Under the pieces are notes generated by a model, which was not told the DNA's origin, made no database searches, and saw only the letters and a list, made by a program, of their open reading frames with translations. 64,000 bases of DNA. Origin: Teratosphaeria epicoccoides (taxonomy: Eukaryota; Ascomycota; Dothideomycetes; Mycosphaerellales; Teratosphaeriaceae). The stretch lies in contig JADDMT010000002.1 of assembly GCA_021401465.1 (NCBI GenBank), forward strand, positions 1 through 64,000, read 5' to 3'. Position numbers and translations under genes: made by a program. How positions within the stretch are numbered: position 1 is the first letter of the stretch; every line of letters begins with the position of its first letter. Shown one piece after another: positions 21,461-34,934 of this stretch.

Positions 21461-24373
21461 CTAAAAGTCCCAGTGAGCACCCAATACGTTGACTTTCCTG
21501 GTCCTGCGCTTGATTTCACTGGCTTGTGCTGGCGCAGCAAATGCTCCACCAGGCCCAATGTTCTTATATGCAAGGAAGAATTCCTTCATCACAGACATAG
21601 CTGGATTCCCCGACTCTTCAGACTCGTGCACGGACGCCGCGTCCGCATCGCCATTCGCTCTCCCCTTCCCCGCCTTGGAGCAGCCGACGTCCTCGTGGTC
21701 ATCCTCCTCATGCTTCACGGGCATACAATTGCTGCCTGCTGCCTTTGCTGAGTTCGTCGCTGGTCTTTTCTTTTTGACGGTGTACCTCCGCTCTGGTGGC
21801 CGGGGTGCCTTATCTTCATAGATTTCCAAAGACTTGGGATGCTCATCTGGCGGCTTCACCATGACTGTCGCATTGTCGTCAGCTGGGTCGGTGGCGCCAT
21901 CGAGTTGAGAAAGACCCACTGGAGCTGGCGCTGTACGTTGGTCGGCTGAGTCCTTGTGTTGTATGCCTCGAGCCCCCGGGAAGACACTGAAGACGGATTC
22001 TCGAAAGTCCCTGATAGTGACTCTGTCCCGTGTGTGACGCTTGATGTAAATCTGATACACTCCGTCAATCGAAGCGCGCCTGTCTGAGCATGGGACGTAG
22101 TTGTCCTGCAGCCTAGCTCATGTTAGGATACTGTGTGTGTTGCAAAGCATTCTCCTTGAACAGACTCACCATTTCCGTCTTTGCCCGGGGCCCAATTGCT
22201 GCCGTCGCCTTTCTCTGTGCTGCTCCGCTGGGTCGACGAGTGGCCGTGGCACGTTCATCTCCAATTCGTCGCCTCTGCTCGAATATTGGGTTGCTCTGAT
22301 CACAGATGCCATATCACTGCTACGCGGCGGTGCTTGCCTTGAAGGCGAATCGTCTGGTTTGTCCGGCGATCGAATTGGTAGCTGCTGCGCTCCCGTGACA
22401 CGTGGAGCATTGCGGGAGTCATGGGATGGAACCACAGAGCGGCTGCGGTCCTCAGAGCAGCCTCTCGGGGGTTGTGGCGGAGCCATGGATATGTAATAGT
22501 CTTCCCGTTGGAGCTTGACATTGCTGGGGGTGGCAGATTTCGATGGCGGATTTGTGTGGCTGGCTGCGGCTTGGGATGGCGACTGACTGGTTGGTAATCC
22601 AAAGCGACTGGACGTGCCGTTTGGCGCATAATGCTGAGAGCGACGGCCGGTGAGATCATGCGAGCGCCAGTCCACCACACTCGCGGATGTTGGTCTTGGT
22701 CGATAACTGTCGTAGCTCCTCTGAGACATGTCAAGCCCACTGCGACTGTAACAATGCCGACGGTACCCAACGCTCCCCTTCGATGCAAAGTTATACGGCG
22801 TGCTAGCATAGCCCTGCACTGGCCTGCTCGCTCGTGAGGACGGCCGCACTGGGTCTTGCTGGCTTGTATTAAGGCGGGTAGTACACGAAGATGCAGTACT
22901 GTCGACGGGCAGAGGCTCCGTCTGGCGCTCTCGGTCAGGCGATTCGTCCCAGCTCAGAGGTGGGTCAGAATCCACCGAGCTTTCCGAGCCGGCTTGCGAA
23001 GCTTCGTCTGATATATCGGCCATTTGTAAATGCTTTCTACTATCTCGACTTGATTGTGTACATTGGGGGGCCTCAGAGCGCTGGGAAGCCTCGATGGCCG
23101 CTTCCGGTACGTCAGCGTTCCAAATGCCGATCAGTTCGACGGGCACATTTGGACATGGGAACGCTTTGCCAGGTGGAGGCGGATACCAGGATGAATCCTT
23201 TTGAAGAAGATCTCGCTGCGGTTTAGGAATCTTGCGACGTCCGTATGGCACTGAAAGCTGTGTTGCAGGTTTCTTGCGCTTCATGCTGTTTCTTGGCTCT
23301 TGTGTAGTGGCAAGAACAGAGGAATTCGAAAGCCCTGATCCAGAGGCAACCTTTGGCGTGGTCCTGCTCGGCGTCTCATTCACTGCATTCTCAGTGAGCC
23401 CGTTGGCGGCAGAATGTGCTCCCATATTGGCAGGCTGTGGTGGAAGGAACAAATTCAGAACATCGGGCCGAAATGCTGGTGGTGGCGCCTTAGCTGCCTT
23501 TGCACTTGCTGCCGTCGCTCCTTGAGGCTGCGCAAGGTTTACACCAGCTGCGATTTCAAAGCCGTCCCTACTCAATGACGGGCCTGCGTTTTGCCTTAAT
23601 AAGCGTTGCGCATGATTCGCTGCTCGTAGCTGTGTATATCCTGGAACGGTACTTTCGCCACTGACAGACGCAATCGCAGGAGAAGACTGCTGTAGTCTTT
23701 CGTTGGATCTCAGAGACTCGTTGGCAGGCTGTTGCTGTCCCCGACCATGCTCAGAGCTGGAGACTGCCACAGCATGCGGAGGATCTGTTGCGTTGGACAC
23801 TCGGTCATCCGCCTGGTCCTCCGGCTGATCCTCTGCCGCATATTTCTGACTCCAGATCTCTCTAAGTCTATCGAGGAGCTCTTTGAGGCTTCCGTGTTGT
23901 GGGACGGACTGAACTTCGCCGAGTATCTTCCGCAGGCTGTATTCATATTGAAGATCATCGATGTAGAATTGTATTTGACGATCAGATGGGCCAAAAGGTG
24001 TGCTTATAATCGTGAAAACTCGAGGCGTAAAGACATCGCCCTTGTGGTCCAGGTTTAGCTTCCCTTCGAACTCGTCTTCCAGCCGCCTCAAAGCATTTTC
24101 AGATAGCGTGCACCTGACTGATGTCTGGCCATCAGATATTAACACAATGATCGGATCTGAGGTCGAAATCACCTTCAGCAGCTGGACCTTGGGTGTATCA
24201 GGCAAGTGTGACTCAGTCACCGATGTCCGCAAATTGCTGCCGTCGTCAGAAAAACGACATTCAGGATCCTGCTTGATTTTTGGCACGGCGAGAATTTGCT
24301 CCTTCCACACTATGGTGGCCCGGAGCTGTAAGGCCACAAAGTCTCCAAGCCAGGCTTTGATTGTCTTCGCCAT
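21461..24373 (-). CDS. Candidate shelterin TPP1/Tpz1/Est3-like OB-fold protein
   Basis: Exons 24373-22170 and 22112-21461 give 951 residues; the 57-bp intron has a CTAAC branch site and CTAG acceptor. Residues 1-160 resemble the TPP1/Est3 OB fold. The start IKAWLGDFV parallels the PWI strand, VLISDGQTSVRC (77-88) parallels the LVSDGTHSVRC strand-loop of human TPP1, and IQFYIDDLQ parallels the FYLQVDRF strand. A helix like the one that follows the human OB fold comes next (SLKELLDRLREIW). The remaining about 790 residues are Ser/Pro/Gln-rich and disordered, ending in a basic/acidic tail encoded by exon 2 (VYQIYIKRHTRD...). TPP1 bridges shelterin and recruits telomerase. The match is by eye, so the family call is an inference; otherwise it is an unknown nuclear protein. 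It shares a divergent promoter with FAB1. Confidence 0.6.
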
Positions 24374-24743
24374 TGCGACCTGTATGGATGCCGCGTGACT
24401 CCCATATCGATATTCGGTGGTCTACCATGATCCAGTCAGACACGGCATGCGATGTCTGTACACGCGAGGCAGGCGCGTGTCAAATCTCGAAAGCACACGC
24501 ACTTGCCAAATGGAGATTAAGCTACATACGTCAGCGGCTGATCCCGCTCGGGCATGACGAACACGTCAACTACGGGCAAGGGTGTCTCTGGGCTTCCTGG
24601 AACTGCGGAGGCTCGGATAGAAGATTGCTTGCTTGCCTGCTCGATCTTCGTATAGCGTCGGTCACCTTGCAATTGCCAGTGTTCTTGTTCGCATGCGGAG
24701 ATCTTCACGATGAACATGAAACGTAGTGGAATCATCTGCAAAT
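24374..24743. promoter_or_regulatory. Divergent promoter between the TPP1-like gene and FAB1
   Basis: 370 bp between two outward-facing start codons, so the promoters must be shared or adjacent. No TATA box or known operator recognised. Confidence 0.5.
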
Positions 24744-27700
24744 ATGGCACCCGAATCGCCTCTGAACTTCTTGAATAATGGGAGGTCACGTCGGGGGTCC
24801 CTTGCCAGTATCACTTCGAAACGCGGAATCGACAGAAAGGTATTGGCACAGGCGCTCGATCAAATACACACCTCCGCCTCGAAGTCTGAGGCCTTCACAT
24901 CTTTTCATGACTACGACGGCCGGTCGCGTGGTGGTGCGAAGGAGATTGTTAGTAATGGGGTGATCGGGCTGGTCAGCCGCCTGAAGCAGATAGGAGCAGG
25001 AACACCGTCGAAGGACGTCAAGCCGCGACCCAATAGCAGCGCATCCATAGGCTCGGCAGACACGGAATCTGTGCGAAGTTCACAGCAGTCGGTTTCACGT
25101 GGGCCGCCCACGCTCTCCTTGAAGCGTCCTGCGCCAGACACTGCCTCAGTGTCGACAGCAAGTATTGCCCCGTCTCCTACAATAGCCAGTGTCACGAGCA
25201 GCAATGGCGCAGATTTGAAGCTGAGCTCGGTTGGGAACAGAAATCTAGAGCACAATGACATTGTGGAAGAGCCCGAGAACACTAGCATTAGAGATTATGT
25301 CGAGGTAAAAGACGAGCAAGACACTGTAGCGAATCTGCCGAGCCAAGCAGACGTAGATATGGCCAGGAGCGCCTTGCTGGACGACAATCGAAGTGAGAGC
25401 GCGACGCAGGCTCTAGCGCGCGTGCTTTCACATCATGAAGTGCAGATCGACCGACCAAAAGCGGCAAGACTCTTGCAATCCGCTTGGCCCTCTGAGTCAC
25501 GTCCAGAATCCGGCAGTATCACCGAGCCCGCCGAGCGATCTTTACTGGCGCCCAAACCAGCTGTGAATGAGAATGGCGCCAGCCTGGGGTCGGTCTTGAA
25601 AGCTGCGGACGCACTTCGCAGTCCAAGCGCAGGCCCTAGGCCGCCCCTACTCCACGTTGGTGTCTCGCATCTGCCTGGTTTTGAGCCTTCACGTTCCTCA
25701 TCCATGACCGATGGCGGCGACGCGTCCTCCAGCAGCACCGTGCAGAACGGTCCGCGGCGACATGGCCTCGACCCATCCCCAAACACCAGCAGTGGGCTGC
25801 AGCGGAAGCGAACCCCTCTGAAACCACAGGCGAACAATGCTCAACCGCATCACACCGCGCACGTGCCGATGCATCTCAAACGCAGGGTAATAAGCACGGA
25901 GTTCTGGATGAAGGACGAGAATGCCAAGGACTGTTTCTACTGCGGTCAGAGCTTCTCAACATTTAGACGAAAACATCATTGCAGGACGTGCGGGCAAATA
26001 TTTGATGCCAAATGTACTTCTCTCATTCCAGGGCGGCCGTTCGGACAACCAGGCACACTGAGATTATGCAAACCCTGCGAAGCAATGATCTACGGCTCGG
26101 ATGACGACTCAACAGTGTACTCAGAGGATGCTGATGATTCGTCTTTGCGCAGCCCAGTGGGCCAAAGATCGTCGCGTGACTTCAGCTCAGGAAACCTCGA
26201 TGGACCTGTCTTCAGCTGCAGCGCCACGGAAGATTTTGCAACGCCCTCCATCGGTATACCCGTCTCGCGCAGAAATAGAGAGGCTAAGCGTCGGTCTGCT
26301 GTCATTGAATTCGATGCGCATCCCGCTCTTGCTCGACCGAGCTCGTCGCATTCTCTGATTTCGATGGGGAGACGGCCGCGGTCATCGAGTCATCGACGGC
26401 TACACTCGAAGCATCAGAATCCCCGAGGTCTTCGGTTTGGCCTCGACGAACGTGCACCTTTTCATCAGAGCCTTGGCCCGGAGACCGAGAAGAGATCATC
26501 GCTTTCCGCATTCCACAACGACAACATCATCGATCCGGACCTCGCGCCGTACCTCTCTGACGATGGATCCGAGGATGATCAACCTAGTATCATGGCTGCG
26601 CTCGAGGCCGCTTCACCGGGCGATCGGGACAAGCTGGGATTTAATGGACTCCTTGCGACAGCCAAGAAAGGCAGATCGAAACTTGGCGACAGGAGCATCG
26701 CCGCCGCCAGTATGCGCGGTCCAAAAGACGACGACGCGACAAGTATTATGTCGAGACACCCAAAGCTTATGCGAAAACGTAATTCTAGTGTCGCCAGCAC
26801 CACTCTGAACAAGCCCTCTCCACGTCGAAGCAAAAGTAATCTGCTCTTGAAGACTGTTGAGTCAGATGTCGACTTCCGACCTGCCTCGCCGGTAGCTCCA
26901 CCATTTTCATATGGCTCCAAAGTGGTACGCAGCGCGTCTATGCATGGGTCTGATGCTCCAGCAGTGGAGCTTAATAATGCAAGCCTGCAGCATGTTCGCC
27001 GGCTCCTTCATCAACTGCTCGCTGACAACAAGGTCGAGTCGGCCGCTGCATGGCAAAAGGCGCTAATTCCTATCTTGCTGCAGTGCACGGACGATGTCAT
27101 CCCGGATGTCCAGCAAGGCGATGATATGGACATAAGACATTACGTCAAGCTAAAGACAGTGCCTGGCGGCAGGCCCGGTGACACTAGCTATGTCTCTGGA
27201 GTCGTATTCAGCAAGAATATCGCCTTAAAAGGCATGGCGAGATCAATCCGCAACCCGCGAATAGCCATTGTCACTTTCTCGATCGAGTACGCGCGACACC
27301 AAACGCACTTCATGAGCTTGGATCCTGTTATCGCCCAAGAGCGCGAATATCTGCACAACCTGGTTGGTCGCATCGCTGCACTCAAGCCACAAGTATTGCT
27401 GGTGCAGCGCAACGTGTCTGGCCTCGCCTTGCAGCTGCTGGCAGATGCAGACATCACGGTTGCATTCAATATCAAAGAATCGGTTCTGGCGGCTGTGGCG
27501 CGCGTTACTCAGACTACTATGATCAAGTCAGTGGACAAACTCGCCATTGATCCATCGCATCTTGGACACTGTGACAACTTCGAGGTCAAGACATACATGT
27601 CGAATAGACTTCGCAAGACCTACATCTACCTGTCTGGGTGCCAGCCCGATCTCGGGTGTACTATCGTGCTCCGGGGCACTGATACGAAAGTGCTTCGCAA

Positions 27701-30700
27701 GATCAAGCGCATAACTGAGTTCATGTGCTATGTGGTGTACAACCTCAAGCTGGAAACCACGCTTATGCGCGACGAGTTCGTCTCCATACCATCTGTGACG
27801 GGCGATCAACTAGCAGCCCACGACATTCGCCGTCCAGCAGGCACGACTCACGAAGACCTCGTGCCGCATTTGGTCAACGCTCGGGAGGACGAGGAGACGC
27901 CGTCTCACTATGAGCGTCTAGAAGAAGAGTGCCGATCGCGAATTTTGTCGGCCTCGCCTTTTGTCGTCTTCATGCAGCCCTACCTTCTGACGCAGTTGCG
28001 GGAACAGGAGCGAAAGCTTGCAACATACAAAAAGCTTCGAGATCAATATGCTGCTGCTGACGAAGCTGGTGATGATGAGAAGCAGGAAGGCACCGAGGAC
28101 GGCAAGTTCGCGCTGGTTGAGCCGGGCTGGGTGCATAAGCCTGCGTCGAGAAAGCAGCCAAAAAGTGTTCGCGAATACCTGCATGCAGTGCATCAAGCAC
28201 AATATGAGAAAACAGAGCATTCATACGAGACGCAGAAGCGGCTCTGGCAGTCATTTATGAGTGTCGACAGCAATCCCTTCGACCCATTTTCGCATCAGAC
28301 CATAATCGTGCTACACTCGACTGTCTCAAGCATTACCTCGGCACCATGTATGGGCCCCGAGCTTCTGGGCATCAGCTTCTATGCCGGCTATAACCATGTT
28401 GAGCCACAATTCGAGGAGGACTGCACTCTCGGACAGTATGTCGAGGACCTTTGCATGAGTGCTGGAAGCACATGCAAAGAGTGTGGAAAGAAGATGAGCG
28501 ATCACCATCGACAATATGTGCATGGCTATGGACAAATGTCCATTTCCGTTTCACGCTTTCCAGCCCGAATGCGCGGCCTCAGCCAGACCATTCTTATGTG
28601 GTCATCGTGCCGTATTTGTAAGGAGGAGACCGCTGTGGTGCCCATGTCAGATGATACGTGGAAGTATTCTTTCGCTAAATACCTTGAGTTGACATTTTGG
28701 AGTAGCCCATTACGTCCAAGAGCAGGCGTATGCCAACACGACATCCACAAGGACTTTTGGCGCTGTTTTGGCTTTCAGGACATGCTCGTCAGAGTGCAGT
28801 ATGATCCAGTCGAAATTTATGACGTTGTCGTGCCCAGGGCGACGGTTACTTGGAAGGTCGAAGCAGACTTGAAGGTCAAGAATGAGCAGTACACGCTCTT
28901 TCTAAGCCGTCTGGACGCATTTACTGAGTCCGTGAGAAAGCGACTTGATTCGATCAATATCGACACACTCGAGGAGAAGAAGGCCATGGAGGCTGATTCC
29001 AAGCTTGAATTGCTGCGTCAGCGGTGCGAGGATGAGCATCGTGAACTCCTACACAAGCTACAGCAGAAATATTCTACTTCACGCTACTACGAGCTCATCC
29101 CACTGAACCGCGCCCTTCGCATGATGGACGAGAGGGCCATTGCCTGGGACGAAGAGTTCAACAATTTCGAGCGAGACTACTTTCCATCAGAGACCGACAT
29201 TAGAAAGCTCGCGACTTTGCAGCTGCGCAATATGTTCCTTGAGTCGCAACCAGCAGGCAGTAACGTGAACAGCGATGTCAGTGACAACGAGGATGGCACA
29301 GATATGAAATCATTCACACCAGCGAAGGACACGAACAGCAAGCTGAATTACACCGAGTTGCAGTCTGAGAAGGCGCACGATGTCATGTCATCGACAGTAG
29401 AAGAGCAGCGAGACATCACTGCCGAGATCGACTCGGCAAGTGCTGGGCAAGCCGAACAGAGCGAAAAAGTTTTGGATTCCGGTCTGGGCAGACGAATGTC
29501 GCCCCGCGAAGAACAGAAAGCCGTGGACCGTCAAGACGTGAACCATCTGGATCTGGCTACCACGTCCAGGACAACAGAGGAGATCACTGCTGAAGATCGC
29601 AATGAAGTCGAGCAGAGCTCCAGTCAATCACCGCGCCCAGAGAGTCTAGAAACACCATTACACGGCGAGCCTTTTGCTACTCAGCCCAAAATGCTTGGTT
29701 CGAGCTTGCTCGAGCGCATTGAAATGATCAGAGGTAAGCAGGGCAATGTCCTAGACGAGTCACAAGAGCCACCTGCCTCTAAGATACCTCGTCCGACCGA
29801 TCCTCGTAGGCGAGATATTGCCGGCCTGACCTCGCCGCCTCTGTTGCGAGCGCAGTCACAGCCATCACATGTGCCGAAAAGAAGCGTAGATCTTGCATCG
29901 GAACACAGCATTGACTCCGTGGCAAACGCACCGCCACCGCCAACACCCGAAGCAGTCCAGCTCGACAAGCGTCTTAGCGATCGCTTGGGTATCGGCCGGC
30001 CTACGGCGAGAGGCAGACTCACACGTTCGATGATACCTCGGTCTGTCCCGTTACCCCGAGATGAGCCAGCCAGTACTAGCGTTTCTGCGTTGGCCAAGCA
30101 CTTTGAGCAGATGTCACGGGAGTTCGAGAAGGAGCGATTGAAAGAGCGTCGGCAGAGAGCTCTGCGTAGCAGGCAAGCGCGAGCTAATCCTCTGGCCAGC
30201 AGTCGGCCCATTGTTGAGGTATATCGTAATGCGACGGAGGCGGTCGGAGAGCGTGGTACAGAGGAAAGCTCTTTGAAGCATGGTTCCAGCTCTGCCAGTG
30301 ACAGCCTCCTTCAAACTATCGCTGCTCCAGGACCAGAGTCGACGTCCATGATGAGCAACAACAGCGCAGACGAGCCGCAGGATGCTCCACCGCCTTCCGT
30401 CATGGAGGAAGTAGGTGATCAAAGTGTGGTTCATCAGCAGCACGAGCACGACACCGAAGGCCACGAAAGTACCCAGCGAAGTCGTGACGCCTCTGAACCG
30501 CACTCTAGCATCACTTCATCTTTATTATCACCCAGCTCGATACCAGAAATGGAGCTGCATCCCGAGCTATCCATCACCGAACAACGCAAGAACGTGTGGT
30601 TCAAGTATCTCGCGGACTTCTGGTCCAAACGGTCGGCGTCTGGCTGGTCCAGCCTTGAGTACCCTCTGCACTCCACCGAGCACATCTTCGAAGATTCGGA

Positions 30701-31942
30701 CATTATCGTTCGTGAAGACGAGCCGTCATCAGTGGTAGCTCTGTCGCTAGCTTGCGCAGACTACTCGAACAAAGTTCAGGACTTTCGATCTCATCCCAGC
30801 AGAGCAGCGCGGAAGGCTGCACATGCGCATACAGCTTCGCAGCCCAGCACCAGTGGTTACATCGCCGAACAGCAGAAGGCGATCGAAGCATCGCTGTTGA
30901 GCGACACTGGAACGCACATGAAGTACTCTTTTGCTCACGGCCCAGTCAAGGCCAGTTGCAAGATATTCTACGCGGAATCATTTGATGCCCTGCGTCGGCG
31001 CTGCGGCGTGGCAGATCGATTTGTTGAAAGCATGTCCCGCTGCTTGAAGTTCGACTCCAAAGGCGGCAAGACCAAATCGCTGTTCTTGAAGACGCTGGAC
31101 AATCGTTTTATCATCAAGAGCTTGCAGGAGGTCGAGCTCAAAGCCTTTACTAAGTTCGCGCCGGACTACTTCGCCTTCATGTCATACACGCTCTTCCATG
31201 GTGTGCCTTCCGTGATCGCAAAGATGTTCGGACTATTCCAGGTCATCATCAAGAATCCAAACACTGGGATGGACTTCAGCTACTACCTTCTCGTTATGGA
31301 AAACCTCTTCTATGAACGGACTCCAAATCGTCGGTTCGACCTGAAAGGCTCGATGCGGAACCGTAAGATCGAATCAACGGGCCAGCCAGACGAGGTTCTT
31401 CTTGACGAAAATCTGGTTGAGACGATCTTCGAATCTCCATTGTTCGTCCGCGAGCACGCGCGCAAGCTATTGCAGGCGAGCGTATGGAACGACACCATGT
31501 TCTTGTCCAAGCAGAACGTCATGGACTACAGTCTAATGGCCGGCTTTGATGACAGTCAGAAGGAGCTGGTAGTGGGCATAATCGACTGTATCAGAACGTA
31601 CACGTGGGACAAGAAGCTGGAGTCTTGGATCAAGGACCGCGGGAAGAACAAGCCGACGATTACTAGTCCGAAGGAGTATCGGAACCGGTTCAGGGCGTCT
31701 ATGATGCAGTATGGTGAGATACTGCCCTTTCACCTCACACATATCACAGTGTTCTGACAGATGATATAGTCCTCCAAGCTCCAAATTGCTGGCACCAATT
31801 CCAGGCGCAGATGGCGGTCCCGAAGCGGTTGGCGGAAGGCGGCAAAGATGGCGAGGTGCAGGAAGGGGGAACGACGACAGGTGGCGAGAGCACGGCGCAT
31901 GAGGCAGGCGAGACGAGTGATGGTACTCGATCAGCGACCTAG
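24744..31942 (+). CDS. fab1: 1-phosphatidylinositol-3-phosphate 5-kinase Fab1
   Basis: Exons 24744-31713 and 31770-31942 give 2380 residues. An N-terminal FYVE finger at about 386-455 carries RRKHHCRTCG and binds PI3P. A chaperonin-like (TCP-1/GroEL) domain lies at about 760-970, followed by the Cys-rich CCR region (STCKECGKKMSDHH), and a C-terminal PIPK kinase domain at about 2070-2340 with DLKGS (about 2198), MDYSLMAG and IIDCIRTYTWDKK. The enzyme makes PI(3,5)P2 on endosomes and the vacuole. The 56-bp intron near the end restores the family ending VLQAPNCWHQFQ; reading through gives a spurious FHLTHITVF end. The first ATG is at 24744; the few in-frame codons upstream lack one. Confidence 0.97.
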
Positions 31943-32264
31943 GTCCATGAATGATGTTGCATGAATTGCATGAATAGCACGGCCAAGATACTCGGGAAGG
32001 AAGCATAGCGCTGGAGTTTGGGATGATCTTGAGGCGCTTACTCGCGTAGCAGACAAGCAAGCAACTAAGTCTTATTACTGTCGATGAATAAGATATTACG
32101 TGTAATGTCTTTACAATTGGTTAAGAGTACGTGAAGCGCCACCGCATCAGGTTCGCGTCGTGTCTGCGTTCTCCGTCATGCGCATTTCTACCATTGCCTC
32201 ATTCGGCCGCCTTTGCCAACAGTCCCACACGACAAATCTCTAACGCCGACCCCCACGCGCAGCC
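31943..32264. other. Spacer: FAB1 3' end and NBS1 promoter
   Basis: 322 bp with no coding feature recognised. Confidence 0.4.
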
Positions 32265-34934
32265 ATGTGGTTGATCTCGTGTAGCACTGGTCTCCTTGGA
32301 GATAGACGGATCTGGCTCAGGCCCACCAGCACGCACCTGTTCGGCCGGACGTCTGGCAGGACGTAAGCCAGGCAATACACGCGATCATGCTATTGCATTC
32401 GACTGACGCTTCTACCATGAGCACGCAGAGATGCCGGCATAGCGAACAACTTTATCGACAACAGATCCGTCTCGCGCAAGCACCTGCTCATCGAAGTTGG
32501 GGATGCGCCGAGTAGCGACTCGGGCCTTGTGCACAAACGGACCGAGCTGCGATTGACCGACGATAGTGTCCATGGGACTAGGCTTGGCGATGAGAGGTTC
32601 AAGAAGGGGACCAAGGTGCTCGGCGGGAGTAGTGCGGAGGGGAAAGATGTGTATGAGCTTACACTGGGGAACTACGAAGGGGTGCTCAAGCTTGAATGGG
32701 TGGATGTAGTGTTGACGTGCAGCCAACTGAAGAAGAAGAAGGCTTCTGGACCTGATACTCTGGAAGAGAAGAGGTCGCAATTGAAGGGAAGCGATGTCAA
32801 GATTGTGACGGACTGGCTGCCGAGGAAGAGCACGCATTCGGTCAGTAGGAAGAGGAATACGCCGATTGTGTTGCAGGCGCTCTTACAGGCGAAGTGGGTT
32901 GTGGGATATGGCTTTGTGGATGCATTGGCCGATGCCATCGCGAGGCCCACGCCAGAGAAGATCTGTCTGTTAGAGGACGACTTTGATGCGCATTGGCCGA
33001 AGGAGGCTGATTATGGAACGCCGCCCCAGGAGGGTAAGGAAGATGCAGGAGATGATTTGATGTTGCTCCCGAACGCGGAGCGGTTGGAGCTGTTCGTGAA
33101 TTACACGTTCGTCTTCTTGAGGCAAGAGCAATTAGATAACCTGATGCCGGTCATCACGATCGGTGGCGGGAAAGCGGTAGTCTGTGAAGCGCAAGCCGGC
33201 CAGACTGACAAGGTCATTGCGTACGTGAAGCAGCTCGCAGGCAAGAAAATTGACTCGTCGCACAGACTCAGCCAGTACCCAGGTAACGATGGCATTGTCA
33301 TTGTGCGATCGAACCTGGATCATGGAAGGAACGAGATCAATGAGCCGATTGAAGTGGCTTTGGATCAGAGAGGTGTGGAGCAGAATGAATTGATAGACAT
33401 CGTCTTGACCATGGACACGAGCTTATTAACGCGGAGGCTGCCGGAGCGAAGTCAAATTGTGCAGCCAGGCGTGGATGAGGACGACGTAGCTGTCAATTCG
33501 GTCACGGGGAGGAGTCAAAGGAGTCAGAGAGAGCAGCAGCAGCGGATGGTTCGGAATACGCCTGAGGACTCTGCAGCTGAAGAGCAGCCATCGCAAAGCG
33601 CACAGCCTGAACCCAAAACTCCAGCCGAACCAAGACCGGTGCAGCCGCGACCGGCAGAACGGCCTGCAGAGCAGCAGACGATCACGAGAAAGCAGCCACG
33701 TTGGAAACGGCAACCTTTCAGGTCTACCTTCGAAGGCTTCGGTGAATACGACGTCAGCCAATTTGCTCCAGCTCCGACCCAGCAGAGCGATATCGAGCCT
33801 TCCGCTGAAGATTCCGCCCAGCGCAGCCAGGCACAAAGCGAGCGGAGCATAGACGTTGATAGCACTTCGCAAGCTGTCAACGGTACTCAGAGGAGTACAC
33901 GCAAACGTTCGGCGCCCAGTGAGGAGCCTGCCGAGTCTGAACAGGATACCCCACACTACCTGCAAGGTCGCGGTCAGGAAGCGCTGAAAAGACGAAAGAC
34001 CGAGGCGGCCAAGGCAGGCGTGTCCTCATTCTCTCGAGCCGCTGCGGAGGCAGACAAAGCTGCTCAGGAGAGGGCAGCTCTTGAGAAGAAGAGCAAAGAT
34101 AGGCAGATCGACGTCAAGGCTGAACTCGCCAAGCGCCGTGAAGAAGAAGAGGGGCGCAGGCGCAAGGACGAGGAGGCGCTGAAAGAGCTGCACGGCATCG
34201 ATCCTACTGAGCTCGAGAATTTGGCGAAGATCGAGACTTTCGAGATTCCTGTGCGCGAGCATACGCCCTCTCAAGCTGCTGCTCTGAGGAGTGATCGTTG
34301 GGATCCGAAGTGGGATGGACGGATGAATTTCAAAAGGTTCAGACCCAAGGGTCAACGCGAACCCGTGAATGGCGCAGCCGTGAACAGCGCAGGCGTAACG
34401 AGGACCAGACGTGTCATTGTGACGCTAGAGGAAGTCCCGAGAAGAGGCCACGGGCTGGGTGACGAATACTGGCTCGAGACTGAGCGCGACGCTTCCCCCA
34501 ATGCTCGAGGAAGGAACAGCCAGAAGAAAACCCAGTCTCAATCTCAATCAGCTCGCGCTGGTCGAGCTGCCGCTGCTAATGACGGAGAAAGCGCAGGCTT
34601 CAGCCGGCGGATCCAACGGAGTCGGGAGGAAGATGCTGAGCAGGAGTCTCTCACCGCTCTGGGTGATGAAGAACTCCCGACTGCTCCGCCGGACGGTAAG
34701 TCACAGCCTTCGTCTTCACATCCGATGTCCACTCTGAGTCAGACGCTGGGGACGAAAAGTCAGAGGAAGGCGGCGGGAAAGAGGCCTGCAGCCGAGCAGG
34801 GTGGGCCGGCGGCGAAGAAGCCCAAGGCGGCGACCCCGAAGCAAAGTGGGCTGAGGAATGCTACGACAGCTTCGAGAGCTGCGGATGACGATGACGAGGA
34901 TGAGGAATTGAAGTTCCGGAGGAGGAATCGGTGA
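32265..34934 (+). CDS. nbs1: Nbs1/nibrin, MRN complex subunit
   Basis: Exons 32265-32362 and 32429-34934 give 867 residues. The N-terminus is an FHA domain (RRIWLRPTSTHLFGRT, then NRSVSRKHLLI with the phosphopeptide-binding Arg/Ser/His pattern). Tandem BRCT-like sequence follows to about residue 330 (KIVTDWLP, LLQAKWVVGYGFVDA). A long disordered Gln/Ser-rich region carries a coiled-coil-like KDRQIDVKAELAKRREEEE stretch. Near residue 666, GRMNFKRFRPKG matches the Mre11-binding motif. The C-terminus (an acidic run, then ELKFRRRNR) matches the Tel1/ATM-binding tail. Nbs1 recruits Mre11-Rad50 and Tel1 to double-strand breaks and telomeres. The short first exon is required for a complete FHA domain. 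Confidence 0.93.
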
